Position numbers and translations under genes: made by a program
Notes under the pieces: generated by a model
Databases searched by the model: none
What the model saw: only the letters and a program-made list of their open reading frames with translations
What the model was told of the DNA's origin: nothing
Shown: piece after piece, positions 23,120 to 34,433 of the stretch
Layout of the letters: each line of letters begins with the position of its first letter
Position numbering within the stretch: position 1 is the stretch's first letter
Assembly (NCBI GenBank): GCA_015179125.1
Contig: WHVA01000127.1
Coordinates: 124,001 to 188,000 of the forward strand
Reading direction: 5' to 3'
Origin: Gautieria morchelliformis
Lineage: Eukaryota > Basidiomycota > Agaricomycetes > Gomphales > Gomphaceae
DNA length: 64,000 nt

Positions 23120-25204
23120 AATGGGTGCAAGCAAGTAAGTTGCCCAGAGGGATTCTGACAATTGTTGATCAATGAAAATTAGTTGGAAGTTCTATGGGTT
23201 GACTGTGCCATAGTCAGTACCTCCTTCTTTAAGGTAGATGTCCCATCGTCTAGTTAGAGCATCAGGTTTTGTACCAAGCTTTCCTGGATGGAACCAAATA
23301 ATGAAGTTAAATTGCAAGAGGAATTTGGGGTTAGCAACTTTGTGGTGGAAAAATACTCCAAGGTTTTATGGTTGGTGACAACATCAATAGGAGAGCTGGA
23401 ACCATCCAGATAATGCTGCCAACACTGAAAAGCTTTGAAGATTGCCAGTAGCTCTTTATCATGGACATTGTAATTTAATTTGGCATTGGAAAATGTCCGA
23501 GAGTGGAAAGTGACTGGATCCAGGATGCCCTCATCATTGAAAAAGGACAGGATTGCACTGAGGGCATAATCCGAACTGTCAGTTTCCACAACCATAGGCC
23601 AGTTGGGACCCCAATGTGACAGAATTGGAGCCAAAGTGAAAGCCTCCTTGAGGTAATTGAAGGACTTTCAGCATTCTTTGGTAAATGCCCACATGGTGCC
23701 TTTACTATTGAGCAGACTAAGGGAAACCATGATGTCGGAATAATTGTAAATGAGGAAGCGGTAAAAATTGGCAAAGCGGAGAAAGGAAGAAAGGACTGTA
23801 TGTCTTTACCTTGCAAGGTTGGGGCCAATTGTGGATGGTCTAGACTTTGTCTTCGGCCATAGTAAAGCCATCAGTTGTGAGGATATAACCAAGGAATTCC
23901 ACAGAATCTTGATGCCACTTGTATTTATCAGCTTTGGCATAGAGACCATGTTTCTGAAGCGCAAACTTCACATATGTGTTCCCAGTGTTTGACCAGGTCA
24001 TCAGAGTAGATGAGTATGTCGTCGAGGTACACGACAACACTTACATCAAACATATCTCCAAAGATGTCATTCATGAAATGTTGAAAAACTGTGGGACCAT
24101 TGGTTAAGCCGAACGGCATGACCAGCCATTCACAAGAGCTGTACTGGGTCCAGAGTGCTGTTTTCCACTCATCGCCTTTGGCAACTCAGACGAGGGGAAT
24201 GCATGCCAAAGGTCGATTTTGGTATAAATCTGAGCCTTTCAGAGTGCATCCAACAAGTCAGTAATCAATGGGAGTGGATGGTGGTCCTTCTTCATAATCT
24301 TGTTGAGTGCTCAGAAATCCACACAGAGCCAAAGTTCACTGCTCTTCTTTTTGACAAAGAGGATTGAGGCTCTGTGTCAGGACCAAGTGGGCTGAATGTA
24401 ACCCAGATTCAAGTGCTCATCAATTAATGCTCAGAGCATGGCTACTTCCAAGGTAGAGAGCGAGTATAGCAGAGGTTGAGGAGGGGTTGCACCATCCTCC
24501 AGCATGATCTTGAGATCATAGGGTTGGTGAGGAGCCAAGGCATCAGCTTTGGACTTGCTGAAAACATCTGTGAAGTTATGATACTCCATTGGGACGTCCT
24601 TGAGATCCACCTGTTTGGATTGCACAGAGGCTGAATGGGCCAAGGCCTTGGATTTGGGTTGTGCCAGGTTTAGCTGGAAATATCAGGAACCCTCTAGTTG
24701 GCAGGCATGGTAAAACGCTGCCACATTCAGGAGAGCCATCCAAGGGGCTTCCAAGCTTGGAGTTGGCTCGGTCTCAGCTGTGGAGGCGCAAGCCACATTG
24801 GGCAGAGGTTCCACAGGACTGCCCAGCAGGGTAGTTCAGAATATAATACTGCCCAGTACCCAGTCAATCAATGGATTGTAGCAGGTGAGCCAGTTGTGTT
24901 CGAGAACTACTGAAACAGATGAATCAAGGGGGGTGACATAAAAGTCTACGGAATGGGTGTGACCATCGGGAAAATGGATATGTAGTTTTAAAGCTTCAGC
25001 AATTACCAAATTTGTACTACCATCAAATAATCGGAGCGGTATTGGGTCTACAGAATGGGTTTTAAGAACATTTTTACTTACAAAAACAGATTCAATAAAA
25101 CAATGAGTAGAGCTGGAACAGAGTTGTGGGGACATGTGTATCCACAACTCTGCTGCACAGAAATAAGTGAGTTTGAGTGAAGACAGCCTCAGAAAATTAA
25201 GCAA
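23120..25204 (-). pseudogene. Ty3/gypsy protease-RT-RNase H, degenerate
   Basis: Leftwards: the protease without its catalytic DSG (the frame begins SSTHCFIE at about 25,110, then DFYVTPLDSSVSVVLEHNWL); the RT N-terminus (HNFTDVFSKSKADA, EDGATPPQPLLYSLSTLE, about 24,580-24,440); [18 protein letters not shown] and the catalytic [11 protein letters not shown] (about 24,120-24,000); RNase H with ETDSSDYALSAIL and NVHDKELLAIF (about 23,600-23,440). The frame then runs to the nested insertion. Multiple stops and frame changes exclude activity. A short hairpin (cagagttgtgg...ccacaactctg, about 25,118-25,152) sits where the protease active site should be and marks a rearrangement breakpoint. Confidence 0.87.
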
Positions 25205-25834
25205 AATTCATAGATAATTAGAGGGAGGTTTGAATAGGCCTTATGAGGATAGTAGATATTTTTATGATAGAGATAAATGGTTGTTTTAAAGGCCTCTAAT
25301 GCAGAATACAAGTTTGTGGTAAGGAGACAGTTTAAAGGCAGGTTGAACAGCTAGATCCGAGACTATACAGTATGCTGGTTGAACAGCAGTTCCCATACAG
25401 TCAAGTATCACAGTCGATAATCTGCTTGCATAATAAGACCATATTGGTAGCTAGACACTCCCTTGCTAAGGTAAGGAGGCCCACCTTCTTCTCTGCGGAC
25501 CTCCTCCACCTCAGCCCTGTGTCATATTCCACAGGTTGGTGAGTTGCCCTTATAGCAAGAAAGTCGGTGAGATTCTGCAGCAAGAGGAAGGATGACTTAT
25601 ACAGTGCAAGTCACAATGCAACAAAACTGTCCATATGTGGATGATACAACCATACCATTGGCCCACCATCGGTGACCCCATTCTGCTGTAATGTAACTCC
25701 ACCAGGCCATGGAATATCACACTAGGTAGTGGGAGTCCAAAGGGATATATAAGAGTCTAGACCATAGCTACAAGATCTGACATACCTAGGTAGAGAGAGC
25801 CCCAAGAGGAGGACTCTCTTACATAAGTGACTAA
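25205..25834. other. Repeat-derived spacer, no gene recognised
   Basis: AT-rich, no supported coding segment. Includes 'gagttgcccttatagcaag' (about 25,546), part of the dispersed leader-like repeat. It also includes the region downstream of the NLR-like gene that ends at 25,835. Confidence 0.4.
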
Positions 25835-28800
25835 CTATAGAGTTATGAGCAATCTGATATAAGCAATATGGGCAAGGGGTGCAATAAGACATAAAAGGCA
25901 TATGCAAATAAAGGAAAATGGAAGACATGAGAGTTGTCCCCTGAGAGTCAGGGTGTCAGGATGCTCCTCACCAAGGACACCAAGGACCCTCTTCCTTGCC
26001 TCTATCACTTGAAACTCCAGCTCTTCAGCATCCTTCCACTGGCCCAATTTCCAATAGGTTGAGGCAAGGTTGCCCATGGCCATCAGGGTGTCAGGATGCT
26101 CCTCACCAAGGAACCTCTTCCTTGCCTCCATCACTTGAATCTCCAGCTCTTCAGCATCCTTCCACTGGCCCAGACTCTGATATGTTAAGGCAAGGTTGCC
26201 CATGGTGGTCAGGGTGTCAGGATGTTCCTCCCCAAGGACCCTCTTCCTTGCCTCCATCACTTGAACCTCCAACTCTTCAGCATCCTTCCACCGGCCCAAT
26301 TTCTGATAGGTTGAGGCAAGGTTGCCCATGGCCATAAGGGTGTCAGGATGCTCTTCACCAAGGACCCTCTTCCTTTCCTCCATCACTTTCACCTTCAGCT
26401 CTTCAGCATCCTTCCACTGGCCCAGACTCTGATATGTTAAGGCAAGGTTGCCCATGGTGGTCAGGGTGTCAGGATGTTCCTCCCCAAGGACCCTCTTCTT
26501 TGCCTCCATCACTTGAACCTCCAACTCTTCAGCATCCTTCCACCGGCCCAATTTCTGATAGGTTGAGGCAAGGTTGCCCATGGCCATAAGGGTGTCAGGA
26601 TGCTCTTCACCAAGGACCCTCTTCCTTTCCTCCATCACTTTCACCTTCAGCTCTTCAGCATCCTTCCACTGGCCCAGACTCTGATATGTTAAGGCAAGGT
26701 TGCCCATGGTGGTCAGGGTGTCAGGATGTTCCTCCCCAAGGACCCTCTTCTTTGCCTCCATCACTTGAACCTCCAACTCTTCAGCATCCTTCCACCGGCC
26801 CAATTTCTGATAGGTTGAGGCAAGGTTGCCCATGGCCATCAGGGTGTCAGGATGCTCCTCGCCAAGGACCCTCTTACTTGCCTCCATCACTTGAACCTCC
26901 AGCTCTTCAGCATCCTTCCACCGGCCCTGATTCCAATAGGTTGATGCAAGGTTGCCCATGGCCCTCAGGGTGTCAGGATGCTCCTCACCAAGGACCCTCT
27001 TCCTTGTCTCCATCACCTTCACCTCCAGCTCTTCAGCATCCTTCCATTGTCCTGCTTCATTGAAGACTTTTGCAAATTTTTCTGCCATCTTTGAATCTGT
27101 AGCTTTTGTATGAAGCTCATTGATATGAGACAGAAGAGATCTCCTAAAAGCATAATCCTCTGTACTATCTTCATCTGGGATAGAAAGTGCCAGTATCTGC
27201 ATTGTACACCTTTCTTTATTCTCCTGCTCTGCTGCCTCTAGGTTATCTCGAGCCCAAGAATGTACTAGTGGATGAAGGAAAAATGTACTGTCTTCTTCAT
27301 CAGTACTAATTAATGAGTATGATGCTAATTCATTAATGATCTCCTGAAATTGAAAGTCACTCCAGCCACCATCTGTGGTTTGAAAGTTATGTAAAAATCG
27401 TTTTGCATCATCAAATGGTCCATCAAGATCCCTCAGAGAAGCCTTTTGAAAGGTGCTTTTGGAAATCCGCCCATAATGCAGAAATGCACAAAGGTGTAGC
27501 AGGGTTGCTGCTATGGGACTTAGCTTTTTAAAGCTAATTTCCCATATTGCATATATTGCCCAGGGGTAATCATCCACCATATGTACTGAGTGCTTCCTCA
27601 TCAGTTGAGCCTGATCCTTCTGGAAAATCTTCAGGTATTTATTTAAGCTGCATCCCTTTGAGATATAGGCACCTGCTTGTACAATGGCCAGGGGAAGATG
27701 GCCAAGCTCTTTGACAATCATAGAGGCTAAGCTAAGATTCTTTGCAGAATCTTTGACTCCAGAGAACACAAGGAGCAATTGAATAGCTTCTTTAGCATTC
27801 ATACTTGACACATGGCAGTTGGAGCTGGGTGCATGCACACGACACTCCACATTGCGACTTGTCACAATGATATTTCCATGCTTGCAGAGCGGGAAGTACA
27901 TTTGAAGGTTTATGTCATGGTCATCAGCATTGTCCATGAAGAGCAACCACCCTTGGTGTTGTCCAGAGAGCCAGAGAAGAGCATCTTTGGCAGTCTCACC
28001 AATACCCTCTTCCCGTGCAATATCTTCAAGGCCAGACTCCATAGTGGTCACACTACTTGCATCAATATAATAGACTCTCCAAAAACTAAACATAACACAA
28101 GTTAGTCCAAACATAACAGACCCAGGTAAACTATCCCACCGTTGGTAAAACCTTTCAATGAATCTCAATGCAATCTGTGTTTTTCCAGCTCCACCAAGCC
28201 CATACAAAACAAAGATGCGCTGTTCCTCCTTGACAGTGGATGTCCGGTCTGGGAAGAAATATCCCTCAAGTTGCATAAGAATATCTACTCTTCCAGTAAA
28301 TCTGCTTGTAGGTGGAGGACAAGCCTTCCCGCGAGTTCCACGTTTACCCAACAGCTGGTCAATAAGTCTGCTAGTTGGTGCAGGACAAGCCTCATGGCGA
28401 GCTCCACATTTACCCAGCAGCTGGCCAATAGTACCTGCACCTACAGCGTCTGCCATAAAACATATGTCATCAGCTGTGAGGCATTGCAAGTTGTACGCAC
28501 TGAGGTGTGCGGCAGCTATCAGTTCCCGGCGCTCCCTGAGACCAATTACAGCAGCTGTTACCATCTCGTCTACTTTTGCCCGTTGAAGATGCTGTAATGT
28601 GTATGTTGTCACCTCAGGTAACCTTTCCCACTGTGCCAATGTTACATTCTGCAAGCCTTGCTCCACATTGAACCGGAAGTAAGTATTTGGTGCAGATCTG
28701 AAGCGCCGCTCGGTTTCCTCCGCTGTTACCTCACATGCCGTGGTGATCTTCTTCAATCCGTCAACTACGCCTACTCGTATGACATTGTTCCACAGACTAG

Positions 28801-29926
28801 ATGCCGGCAGGCTGGCACTGGTCACATATCCAGTGCCGATACTGATGATGCAAGCAATATGTTGGTGCGGAAATATGTGTTCTGCTTCATTGAGGATTTG
28901 CTTGATAGGATTGTTGCAACCCAGGCCGGCATCAACGAAGGATTCACGCATAGGTGGGATGCCGATGTCAATCGGTTTGAAAAACGTAGGAGCGGCGGAC
29001 GTGGCACGAGCGGCTTCCCATATAGCGCAGTCAAATGATTCGTACTTGCCTACGGTGTACGTACGAAAGAGGCGTGGCGTGCTCAGGTCCTTCATGGGCA
29101 TCGCGCAGACAAAGCTGGGCTACGGTCAGCTATGTACCTAGTCAAGAAGAAGCGTCAACGTGAACATACGTTTTGCACACTTCGCTGCTTTGTCTTGGAT
29201 CGAACATGCGAGCGTTAGGGTCGCCAATCGATTCCTGGATGATTGCCTGGATAGCTTTCTCCAAATTGCTAGCCTTGAACATTCCGTCCTTCCAAAATGG
29301 TTTCTTATCCGAGAACACTTGTGAGGCGAATGTGCCATAGGCTTTGATCGCTTTATCTACGGACAAGCGGAGGCGGCCCAGCATGAGCGCTATGAGCCTG
29401 CGTGGAACATATTAGAGCGACGGCGATCGAGGAAGAAAGTAACTTACCCGCCTGTACTCGTACCGCAGATTAAGTCGAAATACTCGCAAGGAAGGGGCAC
29501 CGTGGGTAGGCCTTCTTGGCGTTGGATTCTTTGCATGATTTCTTGTAGTATGATAAGCTCGGACAAGCCACGGATGCCACCACCATCTGCTGGGGGAGTC
29601 AGAAGGTGACATATCACAAGCATGAAAACATTACCGAGTGAAAGCAACCTAAGCCCGGTACCTCGATGCTCATCGGTTTGCGTCATGGGGGTAGATTCAA
29701 TGCCCGGTGTCGCTGCAGCAAGACCAGGAGTAGACCGCGATACAACCTATTCATGAAGATTCGTCAGATAGTCAGTCCCCTTGATTGTCTAGCATCTTGG
29801 ATTAAAATTGCTTACCTCTGAGGATACCAAAGACGGTTTTACGATAGGGGGCGTTTCGTCAGGCATGGATGAAAGGCAAGCTTTGGCGGTCTGCTCGTTA
29901 TGGTCCATGGAAGAGTTCGAGGTCAT
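25835..29926 (-). CDS. NLR-like protein: patatin phospholipase / NB-ARC / TPR
   Basis: Start at 29,926 (MTSNSSMDHNEQ). Exons join in frame: 29,926-29,816; 29,746-29,635; 29,586-29,448; 29,397-29,170; then a long exon from 29,114 with one further 54-nt, frame-neutral intron near 28,145-28,092. The patatin-like lipase domain shows LSLDGGGIRG (oxyanion loop), the nucleophile elbow CGTSTGG (about 29,455) and VDAGLGCNNP carrying the catalytic Asp (about 28,930). The NB-ARC NTPase follows: P-loop LYGLGGAGKTQIAL (about 28,190), Walker B WLLFMDNADD (about 27,940), then LGHLPLAI (about 27,690). The C-terminal third is a tetratricopeptide array of 42-residue units with nine GEEHPDTL motifs. The protein ends in a short hydrophobic segment. 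This architecture is that of fungal STAND/NLR-like proteins thought to sense non-self and trigger a response via the lipase. No lesion seen. Length is about 1,270 residues. Confidence 0.92.
25960..27050 (-). repeat. Tandem TPR-coding repeats (126 bp units, 252 bp higher-order)
   Basis: Nine units of about 126 bp (42 codons) encode the TPR array. Units alternate in type so that a 252-bp double unit recurs almost unchanged (for example starting near 26,209, 26,460 and 26,712, with only one or two base differences). The last unit carries a duplicated Val-Leu-Gly triplet (RVLGVLGEEHPD, about 25,975). Such near-identity at synonymous sites points to recent unit duplication or gene conversion. Confidence 0.9.
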
Positions 29927-32032
29927 AGTAGTATGGGACGAAGAAGGAGGCAGTGCGAGGTAACTGCGGTGAGAACGTGGGAATGAGAAGACAACTTGAC
30001 AAATAAGGCGCTGCGAGCGCCGGGTCGACCTAACTCGTAGACCTTTTATTGGGTGACTTTCCGTAAAATCCTAAACTCGCAGTTCTAAAGCAGCTTTGCA
30101 CAGTACAGTGTGATGTCATTGACTCTGGTCTTAATAATGTACGCTTTGAGGTCGAGTGTGGTCGCGAGGGTGCTGACCTGCAAGAGGCTGTGCTGTGGAT
30201 GTGCGGAGAATCCCTCGGGAGTGACATCGGCGAGCGAGGGATCAGGGCGCTGAAGTCGGTAGCAGCACTGGTGATGTCTTCCGTTTTAGCATGTCCGATG
30301 CACATGATCAGATACCAATCAGGACTGGTGATACAAGATGCAAGAGGGACGATTCACAAACGACCTCTATGTTGGAGAGGCCGGCGACTGCGGACAGCAA
30401 GGGGTACTTGATGCTAGTGTTTATCGCGGCCTGACGAAAAATACATAGGTGAGGTCTCTTGGATGTTAGTGTAGTCAACGATGCTGACGGTGTCGGCGGC
30501 AAAGGTTGTGAGGCACGTTCTTATGTGTATCTTCGAGATCAACAATAAAATGCAAATGCAGCAGCATACTCACGAGAGTGTCCGGTTACGGTACGGTGAT
30601 GGTATGGATTCCAGTTCGGGGAGGGACATCATCGTGGGGGAAGCATAACTCTGATGACAAGGAGGAAAATTTCCAAGACTGACCATCGGCGAACACAGAT
30701 CCAAGCTCTAGGATAATGGAGATGTTGGATATCTGTAAAGACAATTGTAAGTTCCCAGTGGCAGCGAAAGACACACTAGATAGTTATACACTACCTAAAG
30801 ACAATTGTAAGCTACAAGCTAGTTAGCTTTGATCTCGTTATACAGGTTAGGTACTCACTTCCCAGTGGCAGCGAAAGACACACTGGGAAGACTACACTAT
30901 TGTACATACGCTCATACAAATACGCGTGTCTCAGAATGAGTAAAAACGCGAGCACGAACCACTTCCTAGATAAGCTTCGGACTACTATGCCGAACTACTC
31001 GACGCTCGTACTTTTCCTAACAATCTGAAGAGCTGCATATCTCGATATCTTACATTCGATGTTGACAGCAGACTTTGATATCCGATTTTCTACGTTCGAA
31101 GCAGCCGTGGACATGTTCCACCTCGGTTCAGCCTTGCCATGTTTGGTTTGCCTTGTATTCAACTCTCTCATTTCTGCTTTTCTTTCCGTTAACGTTGATC
31201 CCCGGTACAGCATGCCTTGCTGATATTGAACATTCGCGCGTTGCCGTAGGCAAAACTGATGGAAGTTCCTGCGTTGACCATCAACTGCATGTGACCTCGG
31301 GGCTGCAGGAATGTCAACGTGGAGTTAGAGTGCAAATTTGTCCGTGTGCTCACTTTCCATAAGTATGGCGGCCTTCTTCTTTTCATAAGTGCAGCACATA
31401 ACCGAGATCCTCTGAGTTCGCGCGCATCAAAACTTCATCGCGTTGAAGTGTCTCGCTCCATGCTCGCTCGCATGGAGAGCAATAATTGTGCTTCTCCGAG
31501 TCGGGGAGGGCCGAGGTGCCTGGGCGGCAAATTCCCCGTTCCCCAACTACAGCACTGGGTCGCCGTTTCACCCCGCGCGTTTCCTCTTTTTTTTTTTTCG
31601 GCTCTGCTGTCGTCCGTAAACCTGTCCGCACCCCTGGTACTTTCCTGCGGGCATCGTATCGCTCGGAGGACTGGGTTTACGGGCCTGTTCTTTTACATCC
31701 AGGTTCAACCCCCTGTCTTACCTAAACCCGTTATTACTGGTTCTCGACTCCATAAGTAGAGGATCATGCTTGTCAGGTTCGCCCGGCCATCGAGTCATCA
31801 TCAGTATTCGCATGCTAATTAACACGTCACTGCATCACCATACACTACAAGTACATAATCTCTGACAGAAATCCTCAACAGAAGGCCTTAAAGGCACTCT
31901 GATCGCCTTTGCTAGCCATGTTACTGATCTTGCCTTTCGCGATTGTTTGGAAGCTAAGGGAAACGCCATTGCGTGAGTTTAGATGGTCCCATATTAACGC
32001 CTTGAAGGCGTAAAGGGGAGGAAATCAGAAAC
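29927..32032. other. Intergenic, no gene recognised
   Basis: The 5' region of the NLR-like gene lies at the left. A possible short spliced minus-strand reading exists between about 30,780 and 30,090 (pieces such as FAADTVSIVDYTNIQE near 30,490 and ATTLDLKAYIIKTRVNDITLY near 30,120), but I cannot tie the pieces together or assign a family. 31,000-31,900 holds only low-complexity frames, a T10 run at about 31,588-31,597, and nothing else recognised. Confidence 0.35.
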
Positions 32033-34015
32033 TCACGTAGACTTCCCTTTAGCCATTGGATTGTCTATTTTCACCACTACGCGCAACACCTTGCTTCTGA
32101 ATGTATCGAGTGCGATTGGCCCGTCGGGTGTGGCACTAGCCACGCCGTTGATACCCACGTCGCCCGGCTCATTGTCCTTGGTCACAAAGTCTACAGGCTG
32201 CTGTGCCCTTGAGGTCACGGCAAAGTCCTTTGCTGCTGCAAGAGTAGCAGCACGGGTACCAGCCGGAAGCACGTATATAGCAGGCACACGGCCTTGGAAC
32301 CTGCTGCGTCTCACCTTAGAGACGTCCATGGAGATCCATTTGTAAGCTTGATCGTCGAAATTCTGTGAACCGAAGCAAATCACCATCAGCTTCTGAGTCG
32401 GGGGATCGAGAATATTTCATTTCATTTACCTTCCCACCCTTGCGCGTTTCAAGTTGCAAAATGTTGACCCTTACAGGGGGCCTTTCCCATCTGAACCAAA
32501 ATTCTTCACCCGCACGTTTTTCGAGCGCCAACAAGTCGCGAGATGACAAGTCGACCGCATCCGCACCGGCGTAAAGCGGGCAACTTAAAGTATCATTAGA
32601 GTCTGCGTCTCCCGTGTCTAATGCTGGAGAAGAAGTATTAGTGGGTGATGCTGGCGTGGAAGCGTTCTGTAAGGGGCTTGAGGTGGGGGATGGTCCCAGT
32701 GAGGAGGTGGAAGACAACACATCCGAGGAGCTGGAAGGAGCATCAGACGATGCAGCTGCCGTGTCTGACGCTGGCGAAGAAGTAGTAGTGGGTGATGCTG
32801 GCGAGGAACCGTTCAGTGAGGGGGGTGAGGCGGTGGATGGTCCCAGTGAGGGGCTGGAAGACAACACATCCGAGGAGCCGGAAGGAGCATCAGACGATGC
32901 ACCTGCCGTATCTGATGCTGGCGAGGAAACGGTCGGTGAGGCGGTGGATGGTACCAGTGAGGTGCCCAAAATCACTGGCACATCCGAGGAGCCGGAAGGA
33001 GCATCAGACGATGAGGAAACGGTCGGTGAGGCGGTGGATGGTACCAGTGAGGTGCCCAAAATCACTGGCACATCCGAGGAGCCGGAAGGAGCATCAGACG
33101 ATGCACCTGCCGTATCTGATGCTGGCGATGAAGGACTACTGGGTGATTCTGGCGAGGAAACGGTCGGTGAGGCGGTGGCTGGTACCAGTGAGAGGCCCAA
33201 AATCACCGCATCCGAGGCGCTGGAAAGAGCATTAGGCGATGCAGCTGCCGTACCTGATGCTGGCGAGGAAACGATCGGTGAGGGGTTGGATGGTACCAGT
33301 GAGGGGTCAGACGGTACCAGTGAGGGGGTGGACGGTACCAGTGAGGGGGTGGACGGTACCAGTGGGGGGGTGGACGGTACCAGCGAGGGGATGGATGGTA
33401 CCAGTGAGGGGGTGGATGGTACCAGTGGGGAGCTGACTATAGGAGGACTTGGCGGGGCGCTGGGGGCAGCCTAAGTAGAGGATGGTATGTCAGATGACCA
33501 GTTCCATCCTTCCTTCCGACGTGGGAAAAATAAAGACTTACTATAGGAGGACTTGGCGGGGCGCTGGGGGCAGCCTGAGTAGAGGATGGTATGTCAGATG
33601 ACCAGTTCCTCCCTTCCTTCCGACATGGGAAAAATAAAGACTTACTATAGGAGCAATTGGCGGGGCGCTGGGGGCAGCCTGAGTAGAGGATGGTATGTCA
33701 GATGACCAGTCCCTTCCGACATGGGAAAAATAAAGACTTACTATTGGAGCATTTGTCACCTTTCCACCTCCACCACCAGGTATCCCTCCTCCACCCAAAG
33801 GGGACGGAGGGGTCACCTTTGCTGGAGGCTTTGCTGGTACACGCCGGGCATCAATGAGGTGGTTTGGGGTGTGATGCTGGACGAACGGAAATCAGTGATT
33901 TTCTTGAAAATTTATGTGAGAGAATATTACTTGCCTCAGGAATCCGCAAAGGGATGGCCTGCGAAAATAGGGTATTCGCAAAAGCAAGGTAGAGGACTGT
34001 GAGGTGGATACGCAT
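32033..34015 (-). CDS. Secreted Ser/Pro/Val-rich repeat protein
   Basis: Six exons give a continuous frame of about 550 residues: 34,015-33,935; 33,876-33,742; 33,678-33,646; 33,574-33,542; 33,470-32,430; 32,362-32,033. Exon 1 encodes a signal peptide (MRIHLTVLYLAFANTLFSQA). Exon 2 is Pro/Gly-rich. Exons 3 and 4 are 33-nt mini-exons (AAPSAPPIAPI and AAPSAPPSPPI), and exon 5 starts with the same 11 residues. Exon 5 then carries LVPST-type repeats and several copies of a longer Ser/Ala/Pro unit containing SSDAPSGSSDV, resembling a mucin-like, probably O-mannosylated, wall or surface protein. The C-terminal 150 residues are of normal complexity (FWFRWERPPVRVNILQLE, RVPAIYVLPAGTRAATLAAA) and may be a small beta-rich domain; I do not recognise it. 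The intron after exon 1 uses a GC donor (gcaagt). No membrane anchor is seen. Confidence 0.8.
33471..33741 (-). repeat. Tandem mini-exon plus intron duplication
   Basis: Three copies of a 96-104 bp module, each comprising an intron (63, 71 and 71 nt, GTAAGTCTTTATTTTTCCCA at the donor side and CCTCTACTCAG or CTTAG at the acceptor) followed by 33 coding bases. The introns are as similar as the exons, so whole exon-intron units were duplicated rather than coding sequence alone. Because intron phase is 0 and exons are 33 nt, any copy number or skipped unit keeps the frame. Confidence 0.88.
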
Positions 34016-34034
34016 CGCGGACACGTGTGATTAT

Positions 34035-34433
34035 TCACAGAGGGTCGTAGTATGTCCTTGAGTAAAGGAAGAACAGCTGATTATTGGCGAATCTAGTGTA
34101 TAGTGATGTATTGTGACCAAAGGTCTGAATGAGGGAGGTGGACGAGCCAGCGTGAGGAACCACATCGCAAGCTGTCGGCACTTTATAGGGCACAAAAGTA
34201 CCATAAATATGGTAAATATTATTACCGATCTCATCATACCCAGTGAAGTTAGTATATTCAGTCCAGAGCAGGTGGTGCGCTGCATCAATATCAGAGTATG
34301 AAAAGATCCCGGGACGGCTCCAGACTCCCGTTATATCATCGACTCGAAACTTGAAACTGTTATTCGGAATTAGACTTACGGGCTGATTCCCTCGTGGGAC
34401 ACCAAAAGACAGACGGTTTGTTGTCTTAAACAA
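34035..34433 (-). CDS. Unrecognised protein, probably a 3' exon only
   Basis: An open frame of good residue complexity (Tyr/Asn/Thr-rich: FRVDDITGVWSRPGIFSYSD, YTNFTGYDEIGNNIYHIYG) ending at 34,035, just 20 bp before the start codon of the secreted repeat protein on the same strand. There is no ATG at its beginning; a TAG acceptor-like site precedes CAGCCC at about 34,445, so upstream exon(s) are expected, but I could not choose a donor or start. Family not recognised. Confidence 0.35.
   Translation of the reverse strand: MFKTTNRLSFGVPRGNQPVSLIPNNSFKFRVDDITGVWSRPGIFSYSDIDAAHHLLWTEYTNFTGYDEIGNNIYHIYGTFVPYKVPTACDVVPHAGSSTSLIQTFGHNTSLYTRFANNQLFFLYSRTYYDPL

Noticed and set aside
22439..23160. 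TGTCAG...CTGACA pair suggesting a 722-bp solo LTR
   Set aside because: Flanking 5-mers do not match, and its right end lies beyond the point where pol homology resumes; the 21,704-23,119 borders with aacgg/aatgg fit better.
25996..27063. Plus-strand Pro/Ser/Gln-rich open frames across the TPR array
   Set aside because: They are the reverse reading of the repetitive TPR-coding DNA; the minus strand has a recognised TPR family, a P-loop NTPase and consistent introns.
32614..33474. Long plus-strand acidic repeat frame (GASDDA, GTSEG units)
   Set aside because: Opposite strand of the secreted Ser/Pro protein. The minus strand has a signal peptide, five frame-consistent introns and a non-repetitive C-terminus; the plus frame has none of these.
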